The notes beneath the pieces were generated by a model. The model did not search any database and was not told where the DNA came from. It saw nothing but the letters and a program-made list of their open reading frames with translations. The position numbers and the translations under genes were made by a program. Of a DNA stretch of 64,000 nucleotides, positions 45,058 to 56,600 are shown piece by piece (the first letter of the stretch is position 1; every line of letters begins with the position of its first letter). The stretch lies in NCBI GenBank assembly GCA_003427395.1, contig BFEA01000053.1:2022527-2086526 (forward strand). The letters are read 5' to 3'. The stretch comes from Chara braunii. Taxonomy: Eukaryota; Streptophyta; Charophyceae; Charales; Characeae.

Positions 45058-45065
45058 CTGCGGGG
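45058..45065. other. Right 8-bp target duplication (CTGCGGGG)
   Basis: Exact copy of 43410-43417; pol coding resumes immediately. Confidence 0.9.
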
Positions 45066-45600
45066 GTCTTGCGGATATACGACCCGCTTTTGCCTACGCG
45101 CGTCACTACGGATGCGTCAGGCTATGGCATTGGTGCAGTCCTCGAGCAACATGATGGTGTGGACTGGCACCCGGTCCAGTATTTCAGCAAGAAAGTGCCT
45201 GTCGTGCATTCCATTGACGATGCACGCAAGAAGGAGCTCCTTGCCTTCGTCCACGCGCTCAAGCGGTGGCGGCACTTCCTCCTCGGTCGAAGCCAATTCC
45301 GATGGGTAACGGACAACAATCCGTTGGTCTTCTATAAGACCCAAGACACCGTCAACAGCACCATCGCTCGATGGATGGCTTTCATCGACCAGTTCGACTT
45401 CTTTCCCGATCACATTCCTGAGAAGTCGAACCGTTTTGCGGATGCTCTTTCACAGCGTCCGGATCATTGTACCGCTGTTTACTCAACCTTCGAGATCGAC
45501 AATGACCTGCGGAACAGCTTCATCCGCGGCTACCAAGCCGACCCTGAGTTCCACAACAAGTACGCAAATTGCTCCTCTCCTAATCCGGCGCCTTCTCACT
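45066..45600 (+). pseudogene. pol: Element C RNase H
   Basis: Reads VLRIYDPLLPTRVTTDASGYG (first RNase H Asp in DASG), then AVLEQHDGVDWHPVQYFSKK, HSIDDARKKELLAFVHALKR (catalytic Glu), FLLGRSQFRWVTDNNPLVFY (third acidic residue in TDNN) and FFPDHIPEKSNRFADALSQR. All blocks are intact in one frame from the hAT-like boundary on, and continue past 45600 towards the integrase. It would degrade RNA during cDNA synthesis. This part of Pol, unlike its neighbours, has no internal stop. Confidence 0.9.
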
Positions 45601-46997
45601 ACCGGATCCAAGAAGGGTACTTGATTGTCCACACGTGGGGGAAGGACCTTCTTTGCGTACCGAGTGATCCTCACGGCTTCTTGGCAAGTTCCACGATGCT
45701 CCCACCACCGGACACTTCGGAGTCAATCGCACGATTGGCCGACTTCGCGAGCGATTTTGGTGGCCCGGCCTTCTCGGCGATGTCACACGCTATTGGGAGT
45801 CATGCGAGGTTTGTCGACGCTGCAAATCCCGCAACCATCGTCTGTACGGCGAGTTACGACCATTACCGGTCCCGTTGAGGCGAAGGGAAGCAATTGCCAT
45901 GGACATTACCAGCCCGTTCCCAAGCACAAGACCGGAGTGGATGGGATTCTCACGGTGGTCGACCGACTCACCGAGTTCGCCATGTTTTTGCCTTGTCGCT
46001 ATCATGCCAAGGCACCGGAGTTGGCCGAGGTTCTCAACGCCGGTTGGATTCGAACCAAGGGTTACCCCAAGGAAATCGTCTGCGACCGCGACACTCGGTT
46101 CATGTCCGATTTTTTGTTGGCGCTCATCAAACGATGGGGCTCATCTCTCAAGCCAAGTTCGGCTCGCCACCCCCAAACCAATGGCCAGACGGAGAGGGCG
46201 CATCAGACCGCATAGGTTCTCCTTCGCACTCTCATCCGCCCCGACCAGAAGGACTGGGTTGAGCGGCTGTCGGATGTCGAGTTGGCCTACAACTCCTCTA
46301 TCCCCCGGCTATCGAGATATCGCCTTTCGAGTTCGAGCACGGCTCGCCGGTCATTTCGTCGTTGGACATTATCACTCCACGAACGGCCGAGAGCGACGAC
46401 CATCTTCTTTTCTTGCGTCAGATGCAAGAGCTACTTGTCAAGGCACACGATCAGATGGCCAAGACGCAGCAACTCATGAGCCAGAAGGCCAATCACCAAC
46501 GTCTTCCTTGCCCATTCCGCGCCGGCGATATCGTTTGGGTCTCCGCCGAGGAATTCAGCCTTGAACAAGATATCTCTCGCAAGCTCCTCCTGAAATGGAT
46601 GGGGCCTTGGCCGATCATAGCACCCGCTGGGGACGCACCCGAGGGACCTTCCTTCACGATTCAGGTGCCCGCCCACTTGCCCGTCTACCCAGTCTTTCAT
46701 TGCTCCAAGTTGGCTCTTTACACACCAGCAGAACATGACGATTTTCCCGGGAGACGTTCGCAAGACCCAACCTCTATGGACGGTTTTCAGGAGGTCGGGG
46801 ACATCATCTCCCAGCGACGCTACAGCAACAGGCCAACCGATTATTTGGTGCATTTTGCATACTGCATACACCGAGCTTACCGTTGGTTGACCCGTGTGGA
46901 ACTTCAAGCAACAGCTCCAGAAGTTCTCGCACGATATGAACGCAAGCCGGTATCTATTCGGCTCCACGCTGCGCCCGCGTCGAGGTTCCACCTTTAG
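45601..46997 (+). pseudogene. pol: Element C integrase with chromodomain-like C-terminus
   Basis: The frame holding RNase H runs on to LLCVPSDPH and then slips near 45675. In the next frame the zinc-binding region reads GHFGVNRTIGRL ... ESCEVCRRCKSRNHR, then REAIAMDITSPFP (first catalytic Asp). A second slip near 45920 leads to VDGILTVVDRLTEFAMFLPC, EIVCDRDTRFMSDFLLAL (second Asp) and SSARHPQTNGQTERAHQTA (Glu), ending at a TAG (46213-46215). The 46362-46997 frame carries MAKTQQLMSQKANHQRL, RAGDIVWVSAEEFSLEQDIS, VYPVFHCSKLALYTPAE and a chromodomain-like FQEVGDIISQRRY ... DYLVHFAYCIH. Three or more frame breaks inactivate it. Confidence 0.88.
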
Positions 46998-47033
46998 ATT
47001 GTCGACTTCGCCCTCGCCCCGGCTTGACTTCAT

Positions 47034-47046
47034 AAGGAGAGGGGGG
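47034..47046 (+). promoter_or_regulatory. Polypurine tract of element C
   Basis: AAGGAGAGGGGGG immediately before the 3' LTR (TGTTACATGC at 47047). It is the primer site for plus-strand DNA synthesis in LTR retroelements and the cleanest one in the window. Confidence 0.9.
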
Positions 47047-48345
47047 TGTTACATGCTGCGCCTGCACACAAGGGCCATTTTCCAGGCCCTACGTCCCTCA
47101 GGCCGGAAGCCTGAAATTCAGGCTGAAAGCCTGAAAACCAGGGCCTACAGGCCCCGTCTCTGTTCAGCCCAAAAGCCTGAAAAACAGGGGCCTACAGACC
47201 CTGTGTCGTCTCAGACTAAAAATGGCAGGAGCCTTTTTAGCCTGAAACGAAGGGCCATTTTCGGCAAAACGACCGGCCCTAAAACTCAGGCACCGAACCA
47301 GGGTTTCGGGAACAGGCTATTCTTAGCGTGTTCCCACGACAGCCTCAGCAGATGCTGCAGCACCAGCCCCTGACACACTTTTTTTTTTTTTTTTTTTTTT
47401 TTTAAGTTATATTCTTCTCCCATCTACCTCATTTTTCTTGTTGGTACTCATCTATCTCATCCTCTCACTAGTGTATGTGTAGTATGGGGGAACACCAACC
47501 AACTCGGATCTCTCCCCAGCCCACGGGGTAGGTTGGCACCACAGCAGCGGTGCGAGGGCAAGGCTGTACCAATCCCTCATCACGGTGACGAGGGGTGGGC
47601 AGGCATTGCCGATGGGGGAAATCGGCGGTGCTAGCGCCGACATTGGCAAGAGCAGCCTCCTCGGCCTGGCTCGCCCTGCATGCAGTCAGGAGGCAGGCCG
47701 AGGTAGTACATAGGGACTTCCCATGCACTTCACGGGCAGGCCGGAGGCAGTCAGTAATCTTCAGGATTCGGCAGCAGCACTCTGGAGGGAGCGCTGCAGG
47801 AGTAGTAGTAGCGTTAGCATTAGTCTTCAGCGCTGGGCGCAGTAGGTAGCTGTAGTCTTCAGCGTTGGGCGCCATAGCTAGGATAGCCCTAGAGAGAGAG
47901 AGATTGGGCGGAGGCCAGGAGTACCTACCTGCAGCGCCGTTGCGCCAGCTTCGTCTTCGAGGTACCTGCAGCACAGCGCCAACTTCACAGGTTAGTATCT
48001 GGCTCGTGACAGAGAGAGAGTTCTTCTTCTTCCTCTTCTCAGTCCATCTCCCTCTCACCCTCTCATTATCTGACTTCACTGCATCAGCAGACTGCGAGAG
48101 AAAGAGAGAGAAAAAACTTGGTGACATTGGATCCAGACTCGACTTTTGGGCTTCAGACATTAGGACGAGGGATTATTTGGGACGTGACAAAGACTTGGTG
48201 TTGACGACATTCCCATCGCTCCCCCTCTCTTCGTCTGATCCCCTCCTCTTCGTCTGTGTATGTCTGGACCTGGCGCTTTCTTCCTGTGTACAGCGCCAGG
48301 CTCCTTCACACCTTGTGATGGATACGATGTATGTTTGGTCTGTGG
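47047..48345 (+). repeat. Element C 3' LTR, truncated and carrying an insertion
   Basis: Homologous to 37726-38752: TGTTACATGCTGCGCCTGCACA at the start, CAGGCC/CCTGAA-rich part, GTACCTACCTG at 47921-47931, through to TATGTTTGGTCTG. There (about 48345) similarity to the 5' LTR stops, so the last 260 bp are missing. An insertion of about 260 bp sits at about 47376-47636. A small extra duplication (CTTCGTCTG) occurs at 48225-48260. Confidence 0.9.
47376..47636 (-). mobile_element. Poly(T)-led insertion in the 3' LTR (possible SINE-like retroposon)
   Basis: The 5' LTR reads continuously where the 3' LTR has about 260 extra bases starting with a 24-base T run (47380-47403), that is, a poly(A) tail if read on the minus strand. 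The rest is ordinary sequence with no protein frame. That pattern fits a short retroposed RNA. I could not find clear pol III A/B boxes or an unambiguous target duplication, so the class is open. Confidence 0.5.
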
Positions 48346-49116
48346 ACCTTGCGAAAAGGCGTACGGCTGCTCGAAGGCACCGAGCGAAGGTGCCCTGAGA
48401 AGGCGCTCGTTGAAGGTGTTGTCGAAAGAAGAAGGCACCGTCACTACACACACATACAACAAACAGGAGTAGTTTGGAGGCACACGAGCAGCTCGCAATG
48501 GCGCACATCTGGCAGAATAGCGCTCCGTCGGGGCTCATATTTTGTGCGGATGCGAAATGAACATGCCGGCAGGGGTTAGGGTGTTTTTCCTTCCCCATCC
48601 AGCCCCACGTGGCAATGGGTGGTGCCTTCGTGCGGCACGATATAGTGAGAATAGAAAAAGGATAGGGCCTGCACGTGGACCCGAAAACAGTGGGCGGTGC
48701 AGACCATACTTTGGGTCTGCCCTTTTTTTCGTTTGGTACCGCTCTTGACCCTTTTTCGAGTTTGATATCGGGCCTGACCTTTTTTTCGTTTCGTACTCGG
48801 CCTGCTTTCTCCCATTTGGTACCGCCCTGCATTTTCGGTCGGCGATGTGAGTCCAACAGCGATTGAAGCTAACTACAACAATGCTAGGTATGGAGAATCG
48901 CGGCGACTCACAGTTGTGCATGACGCCAATTGGTGATGACGTTCACATTGCAGTTTGACCATTCTATGTCAGCGTCTGGCTTTCGCATCATTTGCCATCA
49001 GCGTCTGACTTTCGCATCATTTGCCATCATCGTCGTGGGGCTGCTTGTACTTCCTCTGATCCATCTCATGGCTGACAGAGGTACGACCTCCAAGTCAACC
49101 ATCTCCTCCTCCATCC
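48346..49116. other. Unassigned DNA after element C
   Basis: No gene recognised. Between 48715 and 48840 a unit of about 33 bp, CCTTTTTTTCGTTTGGTACCG with variants, repeats about three times; minus-strand open frames there are repeat-driven. A 27-bp string (GTCTGGCTTTCGCATCATTTGCCATCA type) is duplicated near 48973 and 49003. Confidence 0.5.
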
Positions 49117-49557
49117 CTCCCTCCCCCAACCTTTTTTTTTTTCGAGAAAACCGGAAAAACACATTGAATGGCAGTGCGATCCTTGGTTGACACTTTGTTG
49201 ATTAAGTCCCATTGACAGTGTGAAAGGTGGGGATTTTCCCCCCACCTTTTTTTTTTGAGAAAGTCGGCGAAACACATTGAATGACAGTTCGATCCTTGAT
49301 TGACACTTCGTTGACTCGTTCCCTTCGGCATTGTGAAAGGTGGGGGGTGAATCGCGATTCTTCCCCCACTTTTTTTGTTTCGAGAAAACGGACAAATCAC
49401 ATTGAATGGCAGTTCGATCCTTAATTGGCACTACGATCCTGGATTGGCAGATCGATCCTTGATTAGCAGCTCGATCCTTGATTGGCACTTCGTTAATTGA
49501 GTCTCTTTGGCATTATGAAAGGTGGGGGAAAATCCCGATTCTTCCCCCACTTTTTAT
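49117..49557. repeat. Tandem repeat, unit about 113-125 bp, three copies
   Basis: Each unit has a poly(T) start, GAGAAA, ACATTGAATG(G/A)CAGT, CGATCCTTG(A/G)TTG, CACTT(C/T)GTTGA and GTGAAAGGTGGGG followed by TTCCCCC. GAGAAA blocks start near 49144, 49256 and 49381. The third unit also holds four copies of GATCCT(T/G)GATT(G/A)GCA. The ends GGTGGGG and CCCCCAC(C) are complementary, so single units could fold back. Confidence 0.85.
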
Positions 49558-50659
49558 TTTTTCGACAGATGGTTAACCGACCTTAAAATATTCGAAGAAT
49601 CCTAATGATGTTTATCCAAAGAAATCTGTCACAACACATATGTAAAAGTGAGATGTCCTTTGTATACCACTAGGCCCTTGGCCCTTCTTTGCATACTTAG
49701 TCGTTTTTAAGGTTTCTATTATTATCCCTAGGCCCTTCTTTGCGTTCGCCGAAAAATAGAGCCCAGAGCTTTCTTTTTTTTCTTTGCATACTTAGTCGTT
49801 ATCTTCTACACAACGAATGAGACGTCTTCTTTGACCAAAAGACCCATTTTTCTTCACAAGCTTTGCTCCATTCGGCGGAGTTTTCAGTACCTGTTAACCA
49901 CGAGTGCGCTTAGGGTGCTTGGAGTGGCTCGGTCGGTAGGTGCTTGCAGTGGCTCGGTTGATAGGTGTTTGGAGTGGCTCAATCGATATAGGTGTTTGGA
50001 GTGGCTCCATTAGTGTAGGTGCTTGGATGGCCCTGTCAGTATAGGTGCTTGGAGTGGCTCGGTCGTTATAGGTGCTTGGAGTAGCTCACTGGGTATTTTT
50101 CGGCGGATGCAACGAAGGGCCCAGGGGTAGAGGAAGTTTTTTGGCGAATGCAAAGAAGGGTCCAGGGGTAGAGGAGGGGTGGGGGACGGAAAACGACTAA
50201 GTAAACGACGGAAAAAAAAGAAACCTTCGGGCTCTATTTTTCGACGGCCCAGGGTAGAGGAGAAGTGGGGAACGGAAAATGACTAAGAAAACGACGAAAA
50301 AAAAAGAAACCTTCGGGCTCTATTTTTCGGCGAACGCAAAGAAGGGCGCAGGGGTAGAGGGGGGGTGGGGAACGGAAAACGACAAAGGGTCTATTTTTCG
50401 GCGACCTCAAAGAAGGGCCTATGGGTAGAGTAGGGATAGGTACTAAAAACGACTAAGTATACGAAGAAAAAGACCTCACAACTAATTTATAGACACTTCG
50501 AACATTTTTTTCCTTGAGGAACAAGTATGGATCTTTAACGGACGAGATCTTATACACAACGAATGAGACGTCTTTTTTGACGAAAAGACCCATTTTTCTT
50601 CGCAAGCTTCTTTGCTCCATTCGATGCAGTTTTCATTACCCGTTAACTACGAGTGCTAT
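49558..50659. repeat. Mixed direct, inverted and 26-bp tandem repeats preceding the pentamer satellite
   Basis: 49915-50092 holds about seven copies of a unit of about 26 bp with GGTGCTTGGAGTGGCTCGGT. A 105-bp direct repeat occurs at 49806-49913 and 50548-50658 (CACAACGAATGAGACGTC and AAAGACCCATTTTTCTTC). The block GGGCTCTATTTTTCGGCGAA(C)GCAAAGAAGGG is repeated three to four times at 50220-50410 and appears in inverted orientation at about 49728-49770. No open frame has coding character. Confidence 0.8.
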
Positions 50660-53600
50660 GCTCTACTCTACTCTTTTGTATGACACTCTACTTTACTCTT
50701 CTCTACCACACTCTAATCTGCGACACTCTACTCTACTCTACTCTACTCTACTCTACAATACTCTACTCTACAACACTCTTCTCTATGACACTTTACTCTA
50801 CACTACTCTACGACACTCTAATCTACTCTAAGACACTCTAGGACACTGTACTTTACTCCACGATTTTGTACTCTATAACACTCTATGACACTCTCCTCTA
50901 CTCTACGACACTCTACGACTGTCTACTTTACTCTACGACACTATACGACACTCTACTCTGCTCTGTGGCACTCTACTTTACTCTATGACACTCTACTCTA
51001 CGACACTCTAATTTATTCTTTTGTACGACACTCTACTCTACGACACCCTACTCTACGTTACTCTACTCTGCGACCCTCTACTCTACTCTACTCTACGACA
51101 ATCCACTCTACGATACTCTACTTTTCTCAACGACACTTTACTCTTCTTTACCACACTCTATGTAATCTACTTCACGATACTCTACTCTACTCTATGACAC
51201 TCTGCGACACTCTACGACACTCGACTCGACTCTACTCTACTCTTCGACACTCTACGACACTCTACTCTACTCTACCACACTCTACGACACTCTACTTTAC
51301 AACACTCTATGAGACTCTACTCTACGACACTCTCCTTTACTCTGTGACACTTCATTGTACTCTACGACGCTCTACGACACTCTATTATACTCTACTCTAT
51401 GACACTCTACTCTACTTTACTCTATTCCATGATACTCCACTCTACTCTACTCTACGACATTCGACTCTACTCTATTTACTCTGCTCTACGACACCTTACT
51501 ATCCTCTACGACACTCTATTGTAACGTACTTCACCACACTCTACTCAACTCTACTCTACTCTACTATACTCTACTCTACTCTACTCTACTCTACTCTACT
51601 CTACTCTACAACCATCTAACCTATGACATTCTACTCTACGATACTCTACTCCACGATGCTCTACTCTCCTCCACGAAACTTATTGTACTCTACCGTACTC
51701 TATTGTACTCTATTCTACGACACTCTATGACACTCTATGGCACTCTACTCTACTCTACTCTACTCTACCCTACTCTACTCTACGACACCGTACTCTATTC
51801 AAAGACAATGTATGACACTTTACTCTACTCTACTCTACAACATGCTACGACACACTACTCTACTCTACTCGACTCAACTCGACTCTAATCTACTCTACTC
51901 TAGTCTACTCTACTCTACGATACTTTACTCTACTCTACGTCAATCTACTCTACTATACTCTACGACAATTTATTACACTTCACTTTACTCTACTCTACTA
52001 TACGACACTACTTTACGACACTCTACTCTCCTGTACTCTTCTCTACTGTACTCTACGACACTGTACTATACTCAACAATAATCTGCTCTACTATACTATA
52101 CGACACTTTATGACATTCTATGCTACTCTATGATACTATACTTTGCTCTACGACAATCTACTCTACTATACTCTACGACAATTTATGACACTCCGCTATA
52201 CTCTACTCTACTCTCCCCTATTTCACTCTACGACAGTGTACTCTACTCAACAACAATCTATTCTACCATACTATACGACACTTTATGACACTGTACTCTA
52301 CTTTATTCTTCTCTACTCTCCTCTACTCTACTGTACTCTCCTTTCCTCTCCCCTCCTCTACTCTACTCCACTCTACTCTACTCTACTATACTCTACTCTA
52401 CTCTATTATACTCTACTCTACTCTAATCTATGACTCTCTACTCTACGACACTCTACGACACTCTAAGACACTTTACTCTACTCCGCTCTACTTTATTTTA
52501 CTGTACTCTACGACACTCCACGCTACTCTACCGTACTCTACAATACTCTATGATACTGTCCTTTACTCTACTCTACAACACTCTCCGACACTCTACTCTA
52601 CTCTACTTTACAACACTCTATGACACTCTACTCTACTCCACGACACTCTACGACAATCTTTTGTACTCTATGACTCTCTACAACACTCTACAACACCGTA
52701 CAAAACTCTACTCTACTCTTCTGTACTCTACTTTATTGTACTCTACTCTACTCTACGACACTCTACGACACTCTACTCTACGACACTTTACTCTACGATA
52801 CTCTACTTTACGACACTTTACTCTACTATACTTTACTTTACTCTACTCTACGATACTCTCCTCTACTCGACGACTCTCTATTCTACTCTACTTTACTATA
52901 ATTTATCCACTATACTGTAATGTACTCTACGCTATGACACTCTTCTCTACTCTACTCCACTCTACAACACTTTACTCTACTCTACGACACTCTACTCTAC
53001 TCTACGACACTCTATTCTACTCTACGATATTCTACTGTACTCTATGACACTCTAGGATAATATACTTCACTTTACGACGTTGTAGTCTACTCTACTCAAC
53101 GACACTTTACAACACTCTATTTTACTCTACGACACTCTGTGAAACTCTACTCTACTCTATTCTAATCTACTCTGCGACACTCTACTCTACTCTATGACAC
53201 TCTACGACACTCTACGACACTCTATTCTACTCTACTCTGCAAAGCTGTACTCAACTCTACTCTACGACACTCTACTATATTGTACTCTCCTCTACGACAC
53301 CCTACTTTACTCTACGATACCCCACGAAACTCTACTGTACTATAGTATACTCTACTCTACTCTACTCAACGACAATCTACTGTATTGTACTTTATGACAC
53401 TCTACAACACTCTACGAGACTGTTCTGTAATCTATGAAAGTCTACAACACACTACTCTACTCTACACTACTCTCTACTCTACTCTACAACACTCTTCTCT
53501 ACTTTACAATATTTTACTCTATTATACTCTTCTCTACGCCACTATACAACACTCTACTCTACTCAACTCTACTCTACGACACGCTACTCTACTTTGCCCA

Positions 53601-56600
53601 CTCTATTCTACTCTACTCTACTACACTCTTCTCTACTACACTCGATTCTACTCAAAGAAAATATACAACACTCTTCTCTACTCTAAGAAACTCTACTAAA
53701 CTCTACTCTACGCTATTCTTGTTTACGACACTGTACTCTACTCTACTCTACGACACTTTACTCTACTCTACAACACTCTACTCTACAACACTCTTTTCTA
53801 CGATACTTTACTCTACACTACTCTATGACACTCTAATCTACTCGAAGACACTCAAGGAGACTGTACTTTACTCCACGATTTTGTACTCTACGACACTCTA
53901 TGACACTCTACTCTGCTCTTCTCTACTCTACTATACTCTACGACAGTCTACTTTACTCTACGAAACTGTATTCTACGACACTTTACTTACTCTGCGGCAC
54001 TCTACTCTACTTGACACTCCACTCTACGACACTCTACTATATTCTACTGTACGACTCTCTACACTATGACACCCTACTCTACTTTACTTTACTCTGCGAC
54101 CCTCTACTTTACTCTACTCTACGACAATCTACTCTACGATACTCTACTTTTCTCAACGACACTCTCCTCTCCTGTACGACACTCTATGTAATCTACTCGA
54201 CGACAGTCTACTCTACTCTATGACACTCTACGATAATCTACTATTCGATACTCTACGACATTCGACACTACTCTACTCTTCGACACTCTACGACACTCTA
54301 CTCTACTCTACCACACTCTACGACACTCTATGAGACTCTGTTCTACGATATTCTACTCTACTCTGCGACACTCCATTGTACTCTATGACGCTCTACAACA
54401 CTTTATTCTACTTTACTCTACGATACTCTACTCTACTTTACTCTACTTTGTGATACTCTACTTTACTCTACTTTGTGATACTCTACTTTACTCTACTCTA
54501 CTCTACTTTACTTTACTCTACTCTACTTTACTCTACTTTACTCTACTGTACAACATTCTACTCTACTCTATCTTACTCTTCTCTGCGACACCTTACTCTC
54601 CTCTACGACACTCTATTGTAATTTACTTGACCACACTCTACTCTACTCTAATCTAATCTAATCTACTCTACTCTACTCTACTCTACTCTACTCTACTCTA
54701 TTATTTTCTTCCTTACTCTACTCTACTCTACTCTACTCTACAACAATCTAATCTATGACATTCTACTCTACGATACTCTACTCTACGATGCTCTCCTCTC
54801 CTCTACGAGACTTACTGTACTGTACTGTAATCTACTCTACGACACTCTATGATACTCTATGACACTCTATGACAATCTACTTTACTCTATGAGACTCTAC
54901 GGTACTCTACCCTACTTTATGACACTCTACGATACTCTACTCTACTATACTATATTCTCCGACACTTTACAACACTCTACTCTACTCTATGACACTCTAC
55001 TCTACTCTATGATACTCTACTTTACGACACTTTGCTCTACGATACTCTACTATACTCTACTCTACGACACTTTACTCCACTCTACGACACTCTACGACAC
55101 TTTACGACACTCTACTCTATGACACTCTACTCTACGACACTCTACTCTACTCGGCGACCCTCTACTACCTCCTACTATACCCACTCTACTCTACTCTACT
55201 GTACTCCACTCTACTCTACTCTATTCTACTCTACTCTATTGTACTCTACTCTACTCTACTCTATTGTACTCTACTCTACCACACTTTACTGTACTCTACG
55301 ACACTCTACAACACTCTACTCTACTCTACTCGACAACACTCTACTGTACTCTACTCCACTCTACGACACTCCACTCTACTCTACGACACTTTACGACATT
55401 TTTCGACACTCTACTGTACTCTATGACACTTTACTCTACTCTACGCAAGTTTACTCTACTCTACGGCATACTACGACATTCTACGTTACTCTACTATACG
55501 AGACTTCACTTTACTCTATGATACTATACTCTATATTACGACAATCTTCTATACTATACTCTACGACAATTTATGACACTCCACTCTACTCTACGATACT
55601 ATACTGTATATTACGACAATCTACTATACTATACTCTACGACAATTTATGACACTCCACTCTACTCTACGACACTTTACGACATTCTACTCTACTATACA
55701 CTACTACACCATACTCTACTTAACGAGAATCTACTCCACTATACTCTACGACACTTTATGACAGTGCACTGTACTGTACTCTACTTCACTCTACGACTCT
55801 CTACTCTACAACACTCTATGACGCTCTACTCTACTCTACTTTACTGTAAGACACTTTACTCTAGTCTACAACATTGTACTCTACTTTACTATACTCGACG
55901 ATACTCTTCACTACTCTATCCTACTTTACGATACTCTACAATACTTTACGACACTCTACTTCACTCTACAAGACTCTACGACATTCTACTCTACTTTACA
56001 CCACGACACTCTTTTGTACTCTATGACACTCGACGACACATTACGACACCCTACAAAACTTTACTCTACTGTACTCTACTCTGCGACACTTTACTCTACT
56101 TTACTCTACTCTACCCTACGACTCTCTAATCTACTTTATTTTACTCTATTCCACCCACTCTACTCTACTCTACTTTACTCTACTACACTCTACTCTAGTC
56201 TTAGACACTTTACAACACTCTACTCTACTTGACGACTCTCTACTCTTAACACTCTACGACACTCTTCTCTACTCTGTACCACACTCTACTCCACTCCACT
56301 CTACAATACTCGACTCTACTCTACTCTACTCTACGATACCTTACCATGCTCTATGATACTCTATGATACTCAACGACACTCTACTCTTCACTACTCTATT
56401 ATACTCTAATCTACTCTTCTCTACGACACTCTATCTTACTTTACGACACTTTATGACACTCTGCTCAACTCTAGTCTGCTGTACGACACCGTACTCTACT
56501 CAATGACAATCTACTCTGCTATACTCTAAGACACTTTACAACACTCTACTCTACTCTACTCTATTCTACTCTACTCTACTCTACGACTCTCTACTGTACG

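Larger units (their letters stand above)
37726..48345 (+). mobile_element. Element C: gypsy retrotransposon with 5' LTR, gag-pol and truncated 3' LTR
   Basis: The 5' LTR is 37726-39006 and a PBS follows. Gag lies at 39945-41425 and Pol at 41483-46997. A polypurine tract (47034-47046) abuts the 3' LTR, which begins at 47047 and is lost after about 48345, roughly 260 bp before its expected end. A hAT-like element (43418-45057) splits Pol between RT and RNase H. The lineage is that of element D (D-x-G protease loop, CNN-type knuckle) and differs from A and B. Stops and frameshifts in gag, RT and integrase show it is inactive. No target duplication can be tested because the 3' end is missing. Confidence 0.92.

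Noticed and set aside
43809-45878. Open frame of nearly 700 codons
   Set aside because: Almost half of it is undefined residues translated from the 940-base N run; only the part after 45066 is real pol coding.
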